Part shown: positions 8,473 through 17,712 of the stretch, one piece after another
How positions within the stretch are numbered: the first letter of the stretch is position 1
Layout: each line of letters starts with the position of its first letter
Assembly: GCF_022601675.1 (NCBI RefSeq)
Contig: NZ_JAKVIL010000008.1
Span: forward strand, 124,001-188,000
DNA from: Ancylobacter gelatini
Lineage (GTDB): Bacteria; Pseudomonadota; Alphaproteobacteria; Rhizobiales; Xanthobacteraceae
Length of the DNA stretch: 64,000 bases
Direction of reading: 5' to 3'
Translations under genes and position numbers: made by a program
The notes under the pieces: generated by a model
The model's database searches: none
Told to the model about the DNA's origin: nothing
The model's input: the letters and a program-made list of their open reading frames with translations, nothing else

Positions 8473-9435
8473 ATGCCGGCCGAAACCGTTCTGAGCGCTG
8501 CGCCCGCCGATGCCGCGACCCCCGCCCGGTGGCCGGCCGGCGCCGCCTACATGGACGGGGCCTACATGCCGGTGTCCGAGGCGCGCATCCCGGTCACCGA
8601 CTGGGGCTTTCGGCGCTCGGACGTGACCTATGACGTGGTGAGCGTGTGGGACGGCAGCTTCTTCCGCCTCGACGACCATCTGCGCCGCTTCCGCGCCTCG
8701 ATGGAGTCGATGCGCCTCAAGCCGAAGGAGAGCGACGACGAGATCCGCGCCATCCTGCACCGCCTCGTCGCGCTGTCCGGCCTGAAGAACGCCTATGTCG
8801 CGATGGACTGCCTGCGCGGGCGCCCGCAACCGGGGATGAAGTATCACCCGGTCAACGCCCGCAACTATCTCAGCGCCTATGCCGTGCCCTTCGTCTGGCT
8901 GATGGCGCCGGAGATCGTGGACCGCGGCGCCCACATGATCGTCGCCTCGACCCCGCGCATCCCGCAGTCGAGCGTCGACGCCCGCGCCAAGAATTTCCAC
9001 TGGGCGGACATGACCGCGGGCCTGTTCGAGGCCCATGACCAGGGCGCGGACAACCCGATCCTGCTCGACCATGACGGCAACGTCACCGAGGGGCCGGGCT
9101 TCAACGTGTTCTGCGTCACCGATGGCGTGGTCTCCACCCCGGCGACCAATGTGCTCGAAGGCATTACCCGCCTGTCGGTCATCGACCTGTGCGCCGAGCT
9201 GGGCATTCCCTGCGAGATCCGCACCGTGCCGCTGGCGGAACTGCGCGACGCCGACGAGGTGTTCCTCTCCACCACGGCCGGCGGCGTCGTTGGCGTGACC
9301 CGGCTCGACGGCCGCATTCTCGGCAATGACCGCCCCGGCGCGCTCACCCAGCGCCTGCGCGAGACCTACTGGGCCAGGCGCGCGGCCGGGTGGAATGCCG
9401 AGCCGGTGAATTACGACCTTCCCTCTGAAGACTGA
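8473..9435 (+). CDS. Class IV PLP-dependent aminotransferase (BCAT/D-amino-acid transaminase-like)
   Basis: A 320-residue fold-type IV transaminase. The PLP lysine is K173 in RAKNFHW, the conserved glutamate region is VTEGPGFNVFCV, and the phosphate-binding segment STTAGGVVGVTR lies near the C-terminus. Family members transaminate branched-chain amino acids, D-amino acids or (R)-amines; the N-terminal half (DWGFRRSDVTYDVVSVW) does not let me decide. I prefer the ATG at 8473, which has GGAG 7 bases upstream, over an in-frame GTG at 8461. It is the first gene of an operon with an Aap-like importer (the substrate-binding gene starts 38 bases after its stop) and sits behind a LacI-type operator, so it probably acts on an imported amino acid. 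Confidence 0.85.
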   Translation: MPAETVLSAAPADAATPARWPAGAAYMDGAYMPVSEARIPVTDWGFRRSDVTYDVVSVWDGSFFRLDDHLRRFRASMESMRLKPKESDDEIRAILHRLVALSGLKNAYVAMDCLRGRPQPGMKYHPVNARNYLSAYAVPFVWLMAPEIVDRGAHMIVASTPRIPQSSVDARAKNFHWADMTAGLFEAHDQGADNPILLDHDGNVTEGPGFNVFCVTDGVVSTPATNVLEGITRLSVIDLCAELGIPCEIRTVPLAELRDADEVFLSTTAGGVVGVTRLDGRILGNDRPGALTQRLRETYWARRAAGWNAEPVNYDLPSED

Positions 9436-9473
9436 CCCCCTCCCTATCCCCCGCTTCACCCGAAGGATTGGCC

Positions 9474-10538
9474 ATGCGTGAACGTGCTCGTGACGTATTG
9501 AAGAGGCTTGCGCTGTGCGCGGGCGTGTCGGCGGCGCTTGCCGTGACGACCGCCGGCGCCATGGCGCAAAGCTCGCTGCCGGCCCCCGGCCCGACGGTCG
9601 AGGCGATCAAGAAGCGCGGCGAACTCATCTGCGGCGTCGATGCCGGCATTCCCGGTTTCGCGTTCCAGGACTCCGCCGGCAAGTGGAAGGGCTTCGACGT
9701 CGCCTATTGCCGCGCCATCGCGGCCGCCGTGCTGGGCGATCCGGAGAAGGTGAAATATGTCGGCCTGACCGCCAAGGTGCGCTTCACCGTGCTGCAGGCC
9801 GGCGAGATCGACGTGCTGATCCGCGACAGCACGCTCACCTTCTCCCGCGACGTCCAGCTCGGCCTTACCGAGGTCGCGATCAACTTCTACGCCGGCCAGG
9901 GCTTCATGGTGCGCAAGAGCCTCGGCGTGAAGGAGGCCAGCGAACTCAACGGCGCCACGCTGTGCATGGTCACCGGCGCGACGCTGGAACTCAACATCGC
10001 CGACTATGCCCGCGCCAAGGGCGTGACCATCAACTCGCTGCTGTTCGAGAAGACCGAGGAAGCCTTCGCCGCCGCCGAGGCCGGCCGCTGCGACGGCTAC
10101 ACCGACGACACCGGCTCGCTCGCCGCCGCCCGCTCCACCATGAAGGTGCCGGACGACTGGGTGATCCTCTCGACCGTCATCTCCAAGGAGCCGCTCGGCA
10201 TTCATGTGCGCGACGGCGACGAGCGCTGGCGCGACGTCACCTTCTGGGTCGACGCGGCCCTCAAGGAAGCCGAGGAGTCCGGCGTGACCAAGGCCAATGC
10301 CGACGATCTGAAGACCACCTCGAAGAACCCCTTCGTGATGCGCCTGCTCGGCTCGGAGGGCGATTTCGGCAAGCTGCTCGGCCTCGACCCGGAATGGGCG
10401 CTGCGCGCGATCAAGGCCGACGGCAATTACGCCGAGATCTACGACGCCTATTTCGGACCCAAGGCCCTCGGCCTGCCGCGCGCCCTCAACAATCTGTGGA
10501 CCAATGGCGGCCTGCACTACCCGCTGCCGTTCCGTTGA
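9474..10538 (+). CDS. Periplasmic amino-acid-binding protein of an Aap-type ABC importer
   Basis: A 354-residue substrate-binding protein (SBP_bac_3 family, AapJ-like). The signal peptide covers about residues 1-31 (Arg-rich start, hydrophobic stretch LALCAGVSAALAVTTAG, cleavage after AMAQ). The mature protein begins with the family opening TVEAIKKRGELICGVD, and the segment GFDVAYCRAIAAAVLGD is typical of polar-amino-acid binders. The ATG at 9474 has AAGGA 7 bases upstream, better than the TTG at 9468. It is followed by two permease genes, in the order aapJ-Q-M. No ATPase gene follows. The ligand is probably a polar or general L-amino acid; specificity is an inference. Confidence 0.88.
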   Translation: MRERARDVLKRLALCAGVSAALAVTTAGAMAQSSLPAPGPTVEAIKKRGELICGVDAGIPGFAFQDSAGKWKGFDVAYCRAIAAAVLGDPEKVKYVGLTAKVRFTVLQAGEIDVLIRDSTLTFSRDVQLGLTEVAINFYAGQGFMVRKSLGVKEASELNGATLCMVTGATLELNIADYARAKGVTINSLLFEKTEEAFAAAEAGRCDGYTDDTGSLAAARSTMKVPDDWVILSTVISKEPLGIHVRDGDERWRDVTFWVDAALKEAEESGVTKANADDLKTTSKNPFVMRLLGSEGDFGKLLGLDPEWALRAIKADGNYAEIYDAYFGPKALGLPRALNNLWTNGGLHYPLPFR

Positions 10539-10559
10539 TCGGATCGGGCGCGTCACGTC

Positions 10560-11696
10560 ATGAAGGACAGCAGTACCGGGCTCTGGCCGATGAAGAACGC
10601 GCACGCCCTGCTCTGGCAGGGCGTGCTGCTCCTGGCCACCGGGCTGCTGGCCCTCTGGTTCGGCGGCAATGCCGCCGAGCATCTCGCCCGTCGCGGCATG
10701 AGCCTCGACTTCGGCTTTCTCGGGCAGACCGCGGGCTTTGACATCCCGTTCCACATCCTGCCCTTCGCCTCCACCGACACCTATCTCAAGGCCCTCGGCA
10801 TCGCCTTCCTGAACACGGTTCTGGTCGCGGTGCTCGGCATCCTCGCCGCCTCCGCTCTCGGCCTGACGCTGGGCATCATGCGGCTCTCGGCCAACTGGCT
10901 GGTGCGCAACACCGCCGGCGTCATCGTCGAGGTGGTGCGCAACACGCCGCAACTGCTTCAGATCGTGTTCTGGTATGTCGGCGTACTTCAGGTGCTGCCG
11001 CAGGCGCGCCAGAGCCTCTCGCTGGCCGATACCGTTTTCCTCAACATTCGCGGGCTGTTCGTGCCCGCCCCGCTCGCCTCGCCCGCCACGCTCCCGCTGC
11101 TGGCGGCATTGGTGCTCGCTCTCGTCGCCGTGCCGCTGATCCGCCATCGCCTGCCGGATGCGCGCGGCCGGACCCGCTGGCTGTGGCTGGTGCCGCCGGC
11201 GCTGCTCGCCGCACTCATCGCCACGCTGGACGGCTGGAGCGTGCCGAAGCTGCAGGGCTTCAACTTTTCCGGCGGCATCACCCTGCCGCCCGAGCTGGTC
11301 GCGCTGTGGGCGGGCCTCACCCTCTACACCGCCGCCTTCATCGCCGAGATCGTGCGGGCCTCGATCGCCGGCGTCGGCAAGGGCCAGACCGAGGCGGCGC
11401 GCAGTCTCGGGCTGAAACCCTGGCTGACGCTGCGCCTCGTCGTGCTGCCTCAGGCGCTGCGGGTGATGATCCCGCAGGTGACCAGCCAGTACCTGAACCT
11501 GATCAAGAGTTCCTCGCTCGGTGCCGCCATCGCCTATCCCGAGATCGTGCAGATCTTCGCCGGCACGGTGCTGAACCAGTCGGGCCGCGCCATCGAGGTG
11601 ATGGTCATCGTCATGCTGGTGTTCCTCGCCGTGAACCTCGCCGCCTCCGCGGCGCTGGAGCGGGTGAACGCCGCCACCGCGCTGAAGGAGCGCTGA
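10560..11696 (+). CDS. Amino-acid ABC transporter permease, AapQ-like
   Basis: A 378-residue inner-membrane permease of the His/Glu/Gln/Arg family. After a first helix (about 14-35) and a periplasmic segment, the core transmembrane domain contains the ATPase-docking EAA loop, EAARSLGLKPWLTLRLVVLPQ, split here as EAARSLGLK and RLVVLPQALR, near residues 280-300. A long insert between the first helix pairs (about 150-240), with extra hydrophobic segments, is a feature of AapQ/AapM-type permeases. The start at 10560 has no clear ribosome-binding site; an in-frame ATG at 10590 is an alternative. It lies 21 bases after the binding-protein gene and 3 bases before the second permease. Confidence 0.87.
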   Translation: MKDSSTGLWPMKNAHALLWQGVLLLATGLLALWFGGNAAEHLARRGMSLDFGFLGQTAGFDIPFHILPFASTDTYLKALGIAFLNTVLVAVLGILAASALGLTLGIMRLSANWLVRNTAGVIVEVVRNTPQLLQIVFWYVGVLQVLPQARQSLSLADTVFLNIRGLFVPAPLASPATLPLLAALVLALVAVPLIRHRLPDARGRTRWLWLVPPALLAALIATLDGWSVPKLQGFNFSGGITLPPELVALWAGLTLYTAAFIAEIVRASIAGVGKGQTEAARSLGLKPWLTLRLVVLPQALRVMIPQVTSQYLNLIKSSSLGAAIAYPEIVQIFAGTVLNQSGRAIEVMVIVMLVFLAVNLAASAALERVNAATALKER

Positions 11697-11699
11697 TCC

Positions 11700-12752
11700 A
11701 TGACCGAGCGCCTTCGTTCCTGGATCCACGCCAACCTGTTCAGTTCGCGGCTCAACGGCTTCCTCACGCTGGTGATGCTGGCGCTGCTCGCCCTGACGCT
11801 GCCGCCGCTGCTGCGCTGGGCGTTTCTCGACGCGGTCTATGCCGGGGCCGACCGTTCGGTGTGCGGGGCCGGGGCGTGCTGGGCGTTCATCGATGCCCGG
11901 TTCGACCAGTTCTTCTATGGCCGCTATGCCCCCTCCGAGCGCTGGCGCATCAACCTCGCGGCGCTGGTGCTGGCGCTGTTTGCGGCGGGGGCGATGTGGC
12001 CGCGCAATCCCCGTCGCACGGAATGCGTGATCCTGCTGGTCACGCTGTGCCCACTGATCGCCGGCGTGCTGCTGGTGGGCGGGGTGTTCGGCCTCAAACT
12101 GGTGCCGACCGACCAATGGGGCGGGCTGACGCTGAACGTGGTGCTCACCTATGCCACCACCGCCATCGCGCTGCCGCTCGGCGTGCTGCTGGCGCTGGGG
12201 CGGCGCTCGCGCCTGCCGGTGGTGCGCTGGCTGTCGATCGGCTTCATCGAGATCTGGCGCGGCGTGCCGCTGCTCACCGTGCTGTTCATGGCGACGGTGA
12301 TGCTGCCGATGTTCCTGCCCGACGGGCTGACGCTCGACCGGCTGGTGCGCGCCATTCTCGGCCTGTCGCTGTTCGTCGCCGCCTATATGGCGGAGGTGGT
12401 GCGCGCCGGGCTCCAGGGCATTTCCAAGGGTCAGTACGAGGCCGCCGCCGGGCTCGGGCTCGGCTATTGGCGCGCGCACCGGCTGATCATCCTGCCACAG
12501 GCGTTCCGGCTGATCGTGCCGGGCATCGTCAACACGGTGATCGACCTGTTCAAGGACACGACGCTGGTCTCGATCATCGGCCTGTTCGACATTCTCGGCA
12601 TTGTCGGCCAGTCGACCAAGGACCCGGCCTGGCTCGGCCTCGGGCGCGAGGGCTATGTGTTCGCGGCGTTCGTGTTCTTCGTGTGCTGCTTCTCGCTCTC
12701 GCTCTACAGCCAGAGCCTGGAACGCAAGATCGCCCGCAGCGGCGGCCACTGA
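11700..12752 (+). CDS. Amino-acid ABC transporter permease, AapM-like
   Basis: A 350-residue inner-membrane permease and partner of the preceding AapQ-like protein in a heterodimeric channel. Hydrophobic helices at about 20-40 and 85-135 precede the core domain. The EAA loop YEAAAGLGLGYWRAH lies near residue 245, followed by LIILPQAFRLIVPGIVNT and the conserved FKDTTLVSIIG. In characterised Aap/Bzt systems the next gene encodes the ATPase AapP; here a bidirectional hairpin terminator follows at once, and the next gene runs the other way. The importer must borrow an ATPase encoded elsewhere or be inactive. Confidence 0.87.
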   Translation: MTERLRSWIHANLFSSRLNGFLTLVMLALLALTLPPLLRWAFLDAVYAGADRSVCGAGACWAFIDARFDQFFYGRYAPSERWRINLAALVLALFAAGAMWPRNPRRTECVILLVTLCPLIAGVLLVGGVFGLKLVPTDQWGGLTLNVVLTYATTAIALPLGVLLALGRRSRLPVVRWLSIGFIEIWRGVPLLTVLFMATVMLPMFLPDGLTLDRLVRAILGLSLFVAAYMAEVVRAGLQGISKGQYEAAAGLGLGYWRAHRLIILPQAFRLIVPGIVNTVIDLFKDTTLVSIIGLFDILGIVGQSTKDPAWLGLGREGYVFAAFVFFVCCFSLSLYSQSLERKIARSGGH

Positions 12753-12767
12753 GCGACGCTCAAGCAA

Positions 12768-12801
12768 AAGGGCCGGAACGGGGATGCCCGCTCCGGCCCT
12801 T
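12768..12801. terminator. Bidirectional hairpin terminator
   Basis: A 34-base inverted repeat, AAGGGCCGGA ... TCCGGCCCTT with an inner CGGG/CCCG stem and loop GATG. It separates the convergent importer operon (plus) and class III aminotransferase operon (minus). The plus side has AAGG/CCTT at the base, but no long U-tract. Confidence 0.7.
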
Positions 12802-12821
12802 GTCGTTTGAACGACGGTCTC

Positions 12822-14120
<1,299 letters not shown>

Positions 14121-14210
14121 GGAAATTTCCTCTGGCGGCGGGGCGGTGGCGAACGACGCGCATCCCCGGCGCCGCTCCGCCGCCCGGGGTGCGAGACGAT
14201 GGGCGGCGGC

Positions 14211-14879
14211 TCAGAGCACGCCGTATTTCGCGTAGACATCCGCGAGCTTCAGCCCCTCTTCGAGGTGCTGACGCGTCTGGTTCTCGCCATTGATCTTGGC
14301 GAGCGCGGCCGCGATCACCTCAAGGGCGATGTCGGCAGGGATCACCACCACGCCATCGACATCGCCGAACACCAGGTCGCCGGGATGGACCAGCACGCCG
14401 GCGCAGGCGACCGGAACGTCCTTGGCCATCATCTTGCCGCGCCCCTTGGAATCGAGCGGCCCGATGCCGCCATGGAACACCGGGAAGCCCATCTTGCGGA
14501 TGTGCCGGACATCGCGCACCAGCCCGTCCGTCACGCAACCCGCCGCCCCGCGAATCCGCGCGGCGGTCGACAGCAATTCGCCCCAGGGCGCGATCCGCTC
14601 GGTCGGCCCGTCGCAGCCGAACACCGCCACGTCGCCGGGCCCGAGATCGTCGACCAGCGCGATTTCGATGTCATAGGGATTCTCGCCCTCGCCCACCGCA
14701 TAGACGTTCATGTACAGCCCGGTGCGCGCCCGCCCGAACATCACCGCCTCCTCGTCGAGAGGACGGATGAACGGGCGCATCGCCTGCTCCCGGCGGCCGA
14801 AATCATCCAGAACGTCGGACAGCACACTGGAATATAATACCGTCTTGAGATGGGCGAAATCGATGTCGGTCACGGGCAT
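14211..14879 (-). CDS. RraA-family protein, probable 4-hydroxy-2-oxo acid aldolase
   Basis: A 222-residue protein of the RraA/HMG-aldolase family. It shows the family core GELLSTAARIRGAAGCVTDG followed by VRDVRHIRKMGFPVF, with an arginine and aspartate at the expected metal/pyruvate pocket, then HPGDLVFGDVDGVVVIP. Characterised members cleave 4-hydroxy-4-methyl-2-oxoglutarate or 4-carboxy-4-hydroxy-2-oxoadipate to pyruvate, or decarboxylate oxaloacetate; a few inhibit RNase E. The setting, between a transaminase and an amino-acid importer, favours a metabolic enzyme. It is the first gene of the minus-strand operon; its promoter (14937-14965) carries the operator palindrome just downstream of the -10 box. 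Confidence 0.8.
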   Translation of the reverse strand: MPVTDIDFAHLKTVLYSSVLSDVLDDFGRREQAMRPFIRPLDEEAVMFGRARTGLYMNVYAVGEGENPYDIEIALVDDLGPGDVAVFGCDGPTERIAPWGELLSTAARIRGAAGCVTDGLVRDVRHIRKMGFPVFHGGIGPLDSKGRGKMMAKDVPVACAGVLVHPGDLVFGDVDGVVVIPADIALEVIAAALAKINGENQTRQHLEEGLKLADVYAKYGVL

Positions 14880-14920
14880 CAGCGGGGCATTCCAGTGGCA
14901 TGGGCGGTTGAAAACAAAAA

Positions 14921-14936
14921 GATTAAACGTTTAATC
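14921..14936. promoter_or_regulatory. Putative LacI-family operator, copy 2
   Basis: GATTAAACGTTTAATC, a perfect 16-bp palindrome in the intergenic region between the RraA-like gene and the LacI-family gene. It shares 15 of 16 bases with the copy at 8413-8428. On the minus strand it starts one base after the -10 hexamer of the RraA promoter. It may also autoregulate the LacI gene. Confidence 0.8.
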
Positions 14937-14965
14937 ACGCTAGGCTTGTTTCCCGGACCCGTCAA
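14937..14965 (-). promoter_or_regulatory. Sigma70-type promoter of the RraA/aminotransferase operon
   Basis: Read on the minus strand: -35 TTGACG (14965-14960), 17-base spacer, -10 TAGCGT (14942-14937), then the operator from 14936. The arrangement is base-for-base the same in spacing as the promoter at 8384-8412. Confidence 0.65.
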
Positions 14966-15002
14966 GCGGCTAAATAGGACGGCCGATCAACCGGGAGTCG
15001 CC

Positions 15003-16019
15003 ATGCCGTCTCGCCCCACGCTTCACACCGTTGCCGCTGCCGCGGAGGTTTCCATCGCCACGGTGTCGAAAGTGGTGAACGGCATCACGGCCGGGGTATC
15101 CGAGGCGACGCGCCTGCGGGTGGAGAACGCGATCCAGCAGCTCGGCTACCGGCCGAACCGGCTCGGGCGAGGCCTGCGCACCCTGCGCCATTCGGCGATC
15201 GGTATGGCGATCGTCGACCCCTCCCCCACCTTCCTCACCGATCCGTTCACCACCAATCTGGTGGCGGGCCTCGCCAATGTGCTCAGCCAGCACGGCTTCG
15301 GATTGCTGATCCAGGGGGTGAAGCCGGGCCAGCTCGAACAATCGCTGCTGGTCAAGCGCAGCGATGTCGACGGGCTGTGCACGCTGTGCTGCGGCACGCC
15401 GCGCGAGCGGCGCGCCATCGTCCGCCTGCTGGCAAGCCTCGGCCAGCCACTGGTGGCCTTTCAGGAAGCGCCGGATGCCGAGGTGCCCGACACCTGCTTC
15501 GTGCGTCAGGATGACCGGAGCGGCGGCGCGGCGCTCGGCCGGCGCATTCTGGCGCGGGGCTCGAAACGGGTCAGCCTGTTCATCGCCAATGTCACCTGGC
15601 CGGCGGTGGAGGAGCGCATTCTGGGGCTGCGCTCCGTGCTCGCGCCGGCGGGCGTGATGCTGAACATCACGACCTGCGACGACAGCCGCATCGACGACAT
15701 CACGCGCGCCGTCGCCTCCCATATCGACCGCGAGGGCCTGCCGGACGCGCTGGTCGGGCAGAACGACCAGATCGCCCTCGCCGCGATGAAGCTGCTGAAG
15801 TCGCGCGGGCTCATCATCCCGCACGAGGTGACGGTCTACGGCTTCAACGGCTTTGCCTTCAGCGCCTTCGCCGACCCGAGCCTGACCACGATCCGGTCGC
15901 CGGCCTATGAGCTGGGCGTGGCGGGCGGCGAATTGCTGCTGGAGCGGCTGGATGCCGGCCGGTTCTCTGTCATGGAGCGCACGCTGCCGGTCACCTTCAT
16001 TCCCGGCGAATCCGGCTGA
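15003..16019 (+). CDS. LacI-family transcriptional regulator
   Basis: A 338-residue repressor with the LacI helix-turn-helix at the N-terminus (TLHTVAAAAEVSIATVSKVVNG in the region 6-27) and hinge GYRPNRLGRGLRTLR, then a periplasmic-binding-protein-like effector domain (about 60-335). The ATG at 15003 begins just before the HTH, as in the family. It is divergent from the RraA/aminotransferase operon, and the palindrome at 14921-14936 lies between them. The same palindrome 6.5 kb upstream precedes the class IV aminotransferase/importer operon, so this regulator most likely represses both. The effector is probably a product of the pathway, but cannot be named. Confidence 0.88.
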   Translation: MPSRPTLHTVAAAAEVSIATVSKVVNGITAGVSEATRLRVENAIQQLGYRPNRLGRGLRTLRHSAIGMAIVDPSPTFLTDPFTTNLVAGLANVLSQHGFGLLIQGVKPGQLEQSLLVKRSDVDGLCTLCCGTPRERRAIVRLLASLGQPLVAFQEAPDAEVPDTCFVRQDDRSGGAALGRRILARGSKRVSLFIANVTWPAVEERILGLRSVLAPAGVMLNITTCDDSRIDDITRAVASHIDREGLPDALVGQNDQIALAAMKLLKSRGLIIPHEVTVYGFNGFAFSAFADPSLTTIRSPAYELGVAGGELLLERLDAGRFSVMERTLPVTFIPGESG

Positions 16020-16049
16020 TGCCTAGGTATTTATACTTGCATTAAAATG

Positions 16050-16067
16050 ATTGCAAATATTTGCAAT
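16050..16067. promoter_or_regulatory. Putative operator of the BigR/SqrR-like regulator
   Basis: ATTGCAAATATTTGCAAT, a perfect 18-bp palindrome in a short AT-rich island (16025-16080) that stands out in GC-rich DNA. A good -10 hexamer, TATACT, follows at 16071-16076, so the palindrome covers the -35 region of the promoter of the DUF2892-ArsR-YeeE operon. ArsR-family repressors of this type bind AT-rich palindromes. Confidence 0.7.
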
Positions 16068-16126
16068 TATTATACTCCTGAACGCGGCGGGAACGGACCT
16101 GCCGTCGATTTCGGGGGCTATGATCC

Positions 16127-16330
16127 ATGACCCGCAATGTTGGAAATCTCGACCGCGCGCTGCGCGTGCTGCTCGGCCTTGCGCTGCTCTCGCTGCTCTT
16201 CCTGCTGGACGGCGATCTGCGCTGGCTCGGGCTGATCGGACTGGTGCCGCTGCTCACCGCCGCTCTCGGCACCTGCCCAGCCTATTCGATCCTCGGCCTG
16301 TCGACCTGCCCGCTCAAGGCCCGCAGGTGA
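16127..16330 (+). CDS. DUF2892 small membrane protein
   Basis: A 67-residue protein with two predicted membrane helices (about 10-28 and 32-50) and two cysteines, in GTCPAYS and STCPLK. It matches the DUF2892 / YgaP C-terminal membrane domain, often encoded beside rhodanese-like, sulfide- and persulfide-handling genes. It is the first gene of the operon behind the 18-bp palindrome. Its exact role is unknown; the context suggests sulfur-compound detoxification or transport. Confidence 0.8.
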   Translation: MTRNVGNLDRALRVLLGLALLSLLFLLDGDLRWLGLIGLVPLLTAALGTCPAYSILGLSTCPLKARR

Positions 16331-16370
16331 TCGTCGCCGGCTTCCTCCAGTAAGCTGCACGCGAACTGGG

Positions 16371-16730
16371 ATGGATTCGATGACCGACACGCTCGCGAGC
16401 GAAATCGTACAGATGAAGGCACAGGTCGGCGAGGCCTCGGCCTTCCTGAAGACGCTGGCCAACCCCGACCGGCTGCTGGTCGCCTGCGCGCTGGTGGCCG
16501 GAGAGCGCTCGGTGCGCGAGCTGGAAGACACGCTCGGCATTCGCCAGCCGGGGCTGTCGCAGCAGCTCGCCGGGCTGCGCGAGGCCGGGCTGATCACCGG
16601 GCGCAAGGAGGGCAAGCAGGTGTTCTACCGGCTCGCCGATCCGCGCGTGGAAACCTTCATCACCACCATGCATGCGCTGTTCTGCGCGCCGGATACCGCG
16701 ACGGCGGGCGCAGACGGGAGCCCGCCATGA
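16371..16730 (+). CDS. bigR: ArsR-family regulator, BigR/SqrR-like persulfide sensor
   Basis: A 119-residue winged-helix repressor. Two cysteines, C39 (LLVACALVAG) and C105 (HALFCAPD), are 66 residues apart, the same spacing as the C42/C108 and C41/C107 pairs that form the tetrasulfide/disulfide switch in BigR and SqrR; metal-binding ELCVC motifs of arsenic sensors are absent. The recognition helix lies around IRQPGLSQQLAGLREAGL. An alternative ATG at 16380 would shorten it by three residues. It overlaps the first YeeE/YedE gene by ATGA. It likely represses its own operon through the palindrome at 16050-16067 until reactive sulfur species oxidise the cysteine pair. The symbol is assigned by similarity and context. 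Confidence 0.82.
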   Translation: MDSMTDTLASEIVQMKAQVGEASAFLKTLANPDRLLVACALVAGERSVRELEDTLGIRQPGLSQQLAGLREAGLITGRKEGKQVFYRLADPRVETFITTMHALFCAPDTATAGADGSPP

Positions 16731-17155
16731 CCAGTTTTACCCCCCTCGCCTCCCTCATCGGCGGCATGCTGATCGGCCTTTCCGCCGTGCTGATGATGCT
16801 GCTCGAAGGGCGCATCGCCGGCATCAGCGGCATAGCGAGCCGGCTGCTGCCGCCTTATCGCGACGCCGGGCTTGCCGGGCGCCTCGCCTTCATCGCCGGC
16901 CTCATCGCCGCGCCCTTCATAGTGGCGGCCGCTACCGGACAGCCGGTGATGCAGACCGTCTCGGCGGATCCGGTGCTGATGGCCGCCGCCGGCCTGCTGG
17001 TCGGTTTCGGTTCGGTCTGGGGCTCGGGCTGCACCTCGGGCCATGGCGTGTGCGGGCTGGCGCGCCTCTCGCCACGCTCCGCCGTCGCCACCGCCGTGTT
17101 CATGGCGACGGGCTTCGCCACGGTGTTCGTCGTGCGCCATGTGCTGGGGAACTGA
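16727..17155 (+). CDS. YeeE/YedE family sulfur transporter, half 1
   Basis: A 142-residue inner-membrane protein with about four helices. It carries the family motif [17 protein letters not shown] (about residues 98-114), with the two cysteines that in characterised YeeE relay thiosulfate. It overlaps the BigR-like regulator gene by ATGA and is followed after 3 bases by a second half-protein, an arrangement typical of BigR operons, in which YeeE is split in two. Likely function is transport of thiosulfate or another sulfur compound. Confidence 0.85.
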   Translation: MTSFTPLASLIGGMLIGLSAVLMMLLEGRIAGISGIASRLLPPYRDAGLAGRLAFIAGLIAAPFIVAAATGQPVMQTVSADPVLMAAAGLLVGFGSVWGSGCTSGHGVCGLARLSPRSAVATAVFMATGFATVFVVRHVLGN

Positions 17156-17158
17156 GCC

Positions 17159-17575
17159 ATGACCCTCCTCGTCAATCTCGGCCTCGGCCTGCTGTTCGGC
17201 ATCGGCCTCGTGGTGTCCGGCATGAGCGATCCCGCCAAGGTGCTGAACTTCCTGGACCTGTTCGGCACGTTCGACCCCTCGCTCGCCTTCGTCATGGGCG
17301 GGGCCGTGCTGGTCGCCTTCATCGGCTTCCGGCTGGTGCTGCGGCGCGAGGCGCCCGTGCTGGCGCCGCGTTTCCACCTGCCCACGCGCCGCGACATCGA
17401 CGCTCGGCTCATCGTCGGCCCGGCGCTGTTCGGCATTGGCTGGGGGCTCGGCGGCTTCTGCCCCGGCCCGGCCTTCACCGCGCTGGGCCTCGGCGCGGCG
17501 GGAACACTGGTGTTCGTGCCGGCCATGCTGGCGGGCATGTGGGCGGCGCGCCGGCTCGGCGACGCGCAGGGCTGA
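17159..17575 (+). CDS. YeeE/YedE family sulfur transporter, half 2 (DUF6691-like)
   Basis: A 138-residue inner-membrane protein, the C-terminal partner of the preceding half. It contains the opening motif [28 protein letters not shown] (split here as [13 protein letters not shown] and LNFLDLFG) and [16 protein letters not shown] with a conserved cysteine. With half 1 it gives the pseudo-two-fold structure of full-length YeeE. It is the last gene of the operon. The ETHE1-type persulfide dioxygenase found in the Xylella and Agrobacterium operons is not present here. Confidence 0.83.
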   Translation: MTLLVNLGLGLLFGIGLVVSGMSDPAKVLNFLDLFGTFDPSLAFVMGGAVLVAFIGFRLVLRREAPVLAPRFHLPTRRDIDARLIVGPALFGIGWGLGGFCPGPAFTALGLGAAGTLVFVPAMLAGMWAARRLGDAQG

Positions 17576-17654
17576 GCCGCGCCATCACAAATCCTGGATG
17601 AACCCCACGGCGGGATTGGCCCCGCTTCCGAAATAGGCTACAGCACGAACAGTT

Positions 17655-17682
17655 ATTTCAGAAATTACTGAAATTTCAGAAA
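17655..17682. promoter_or_regulatory. Repeat-rich putative operator upstream of the GbsR/cyd operon
   Basis: The decamer ATTTCAGAAA occurs twice in direct orientation (17655-17664 and 17673-17682), 18 bases apart, with an inverted CTGAAAT (17668-17674) between, so that 17655-17674 is also a 7-6-7 dyad. It lies 30 bases before the regulator start codon, in an AT-rich pocket. It is a likely binding site for the GbsR/MarR-type protein encoded next. Confidence 0.6.
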
Positions 17683-17712
17683 CGCCAATCAGCGCCCTCG
17701 GAGGGCATGGCC

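Noticed and set aside
9456-12767. A 1103-codon open frame on the minus strand opposite the importer operon
   Set aside because: It is a shadow of three well-supported plus-strand genes. The product is extremely rich in Arg, Gln, Gly and His, with no recognisable domain; such frames are common opposite GC-rich genes.
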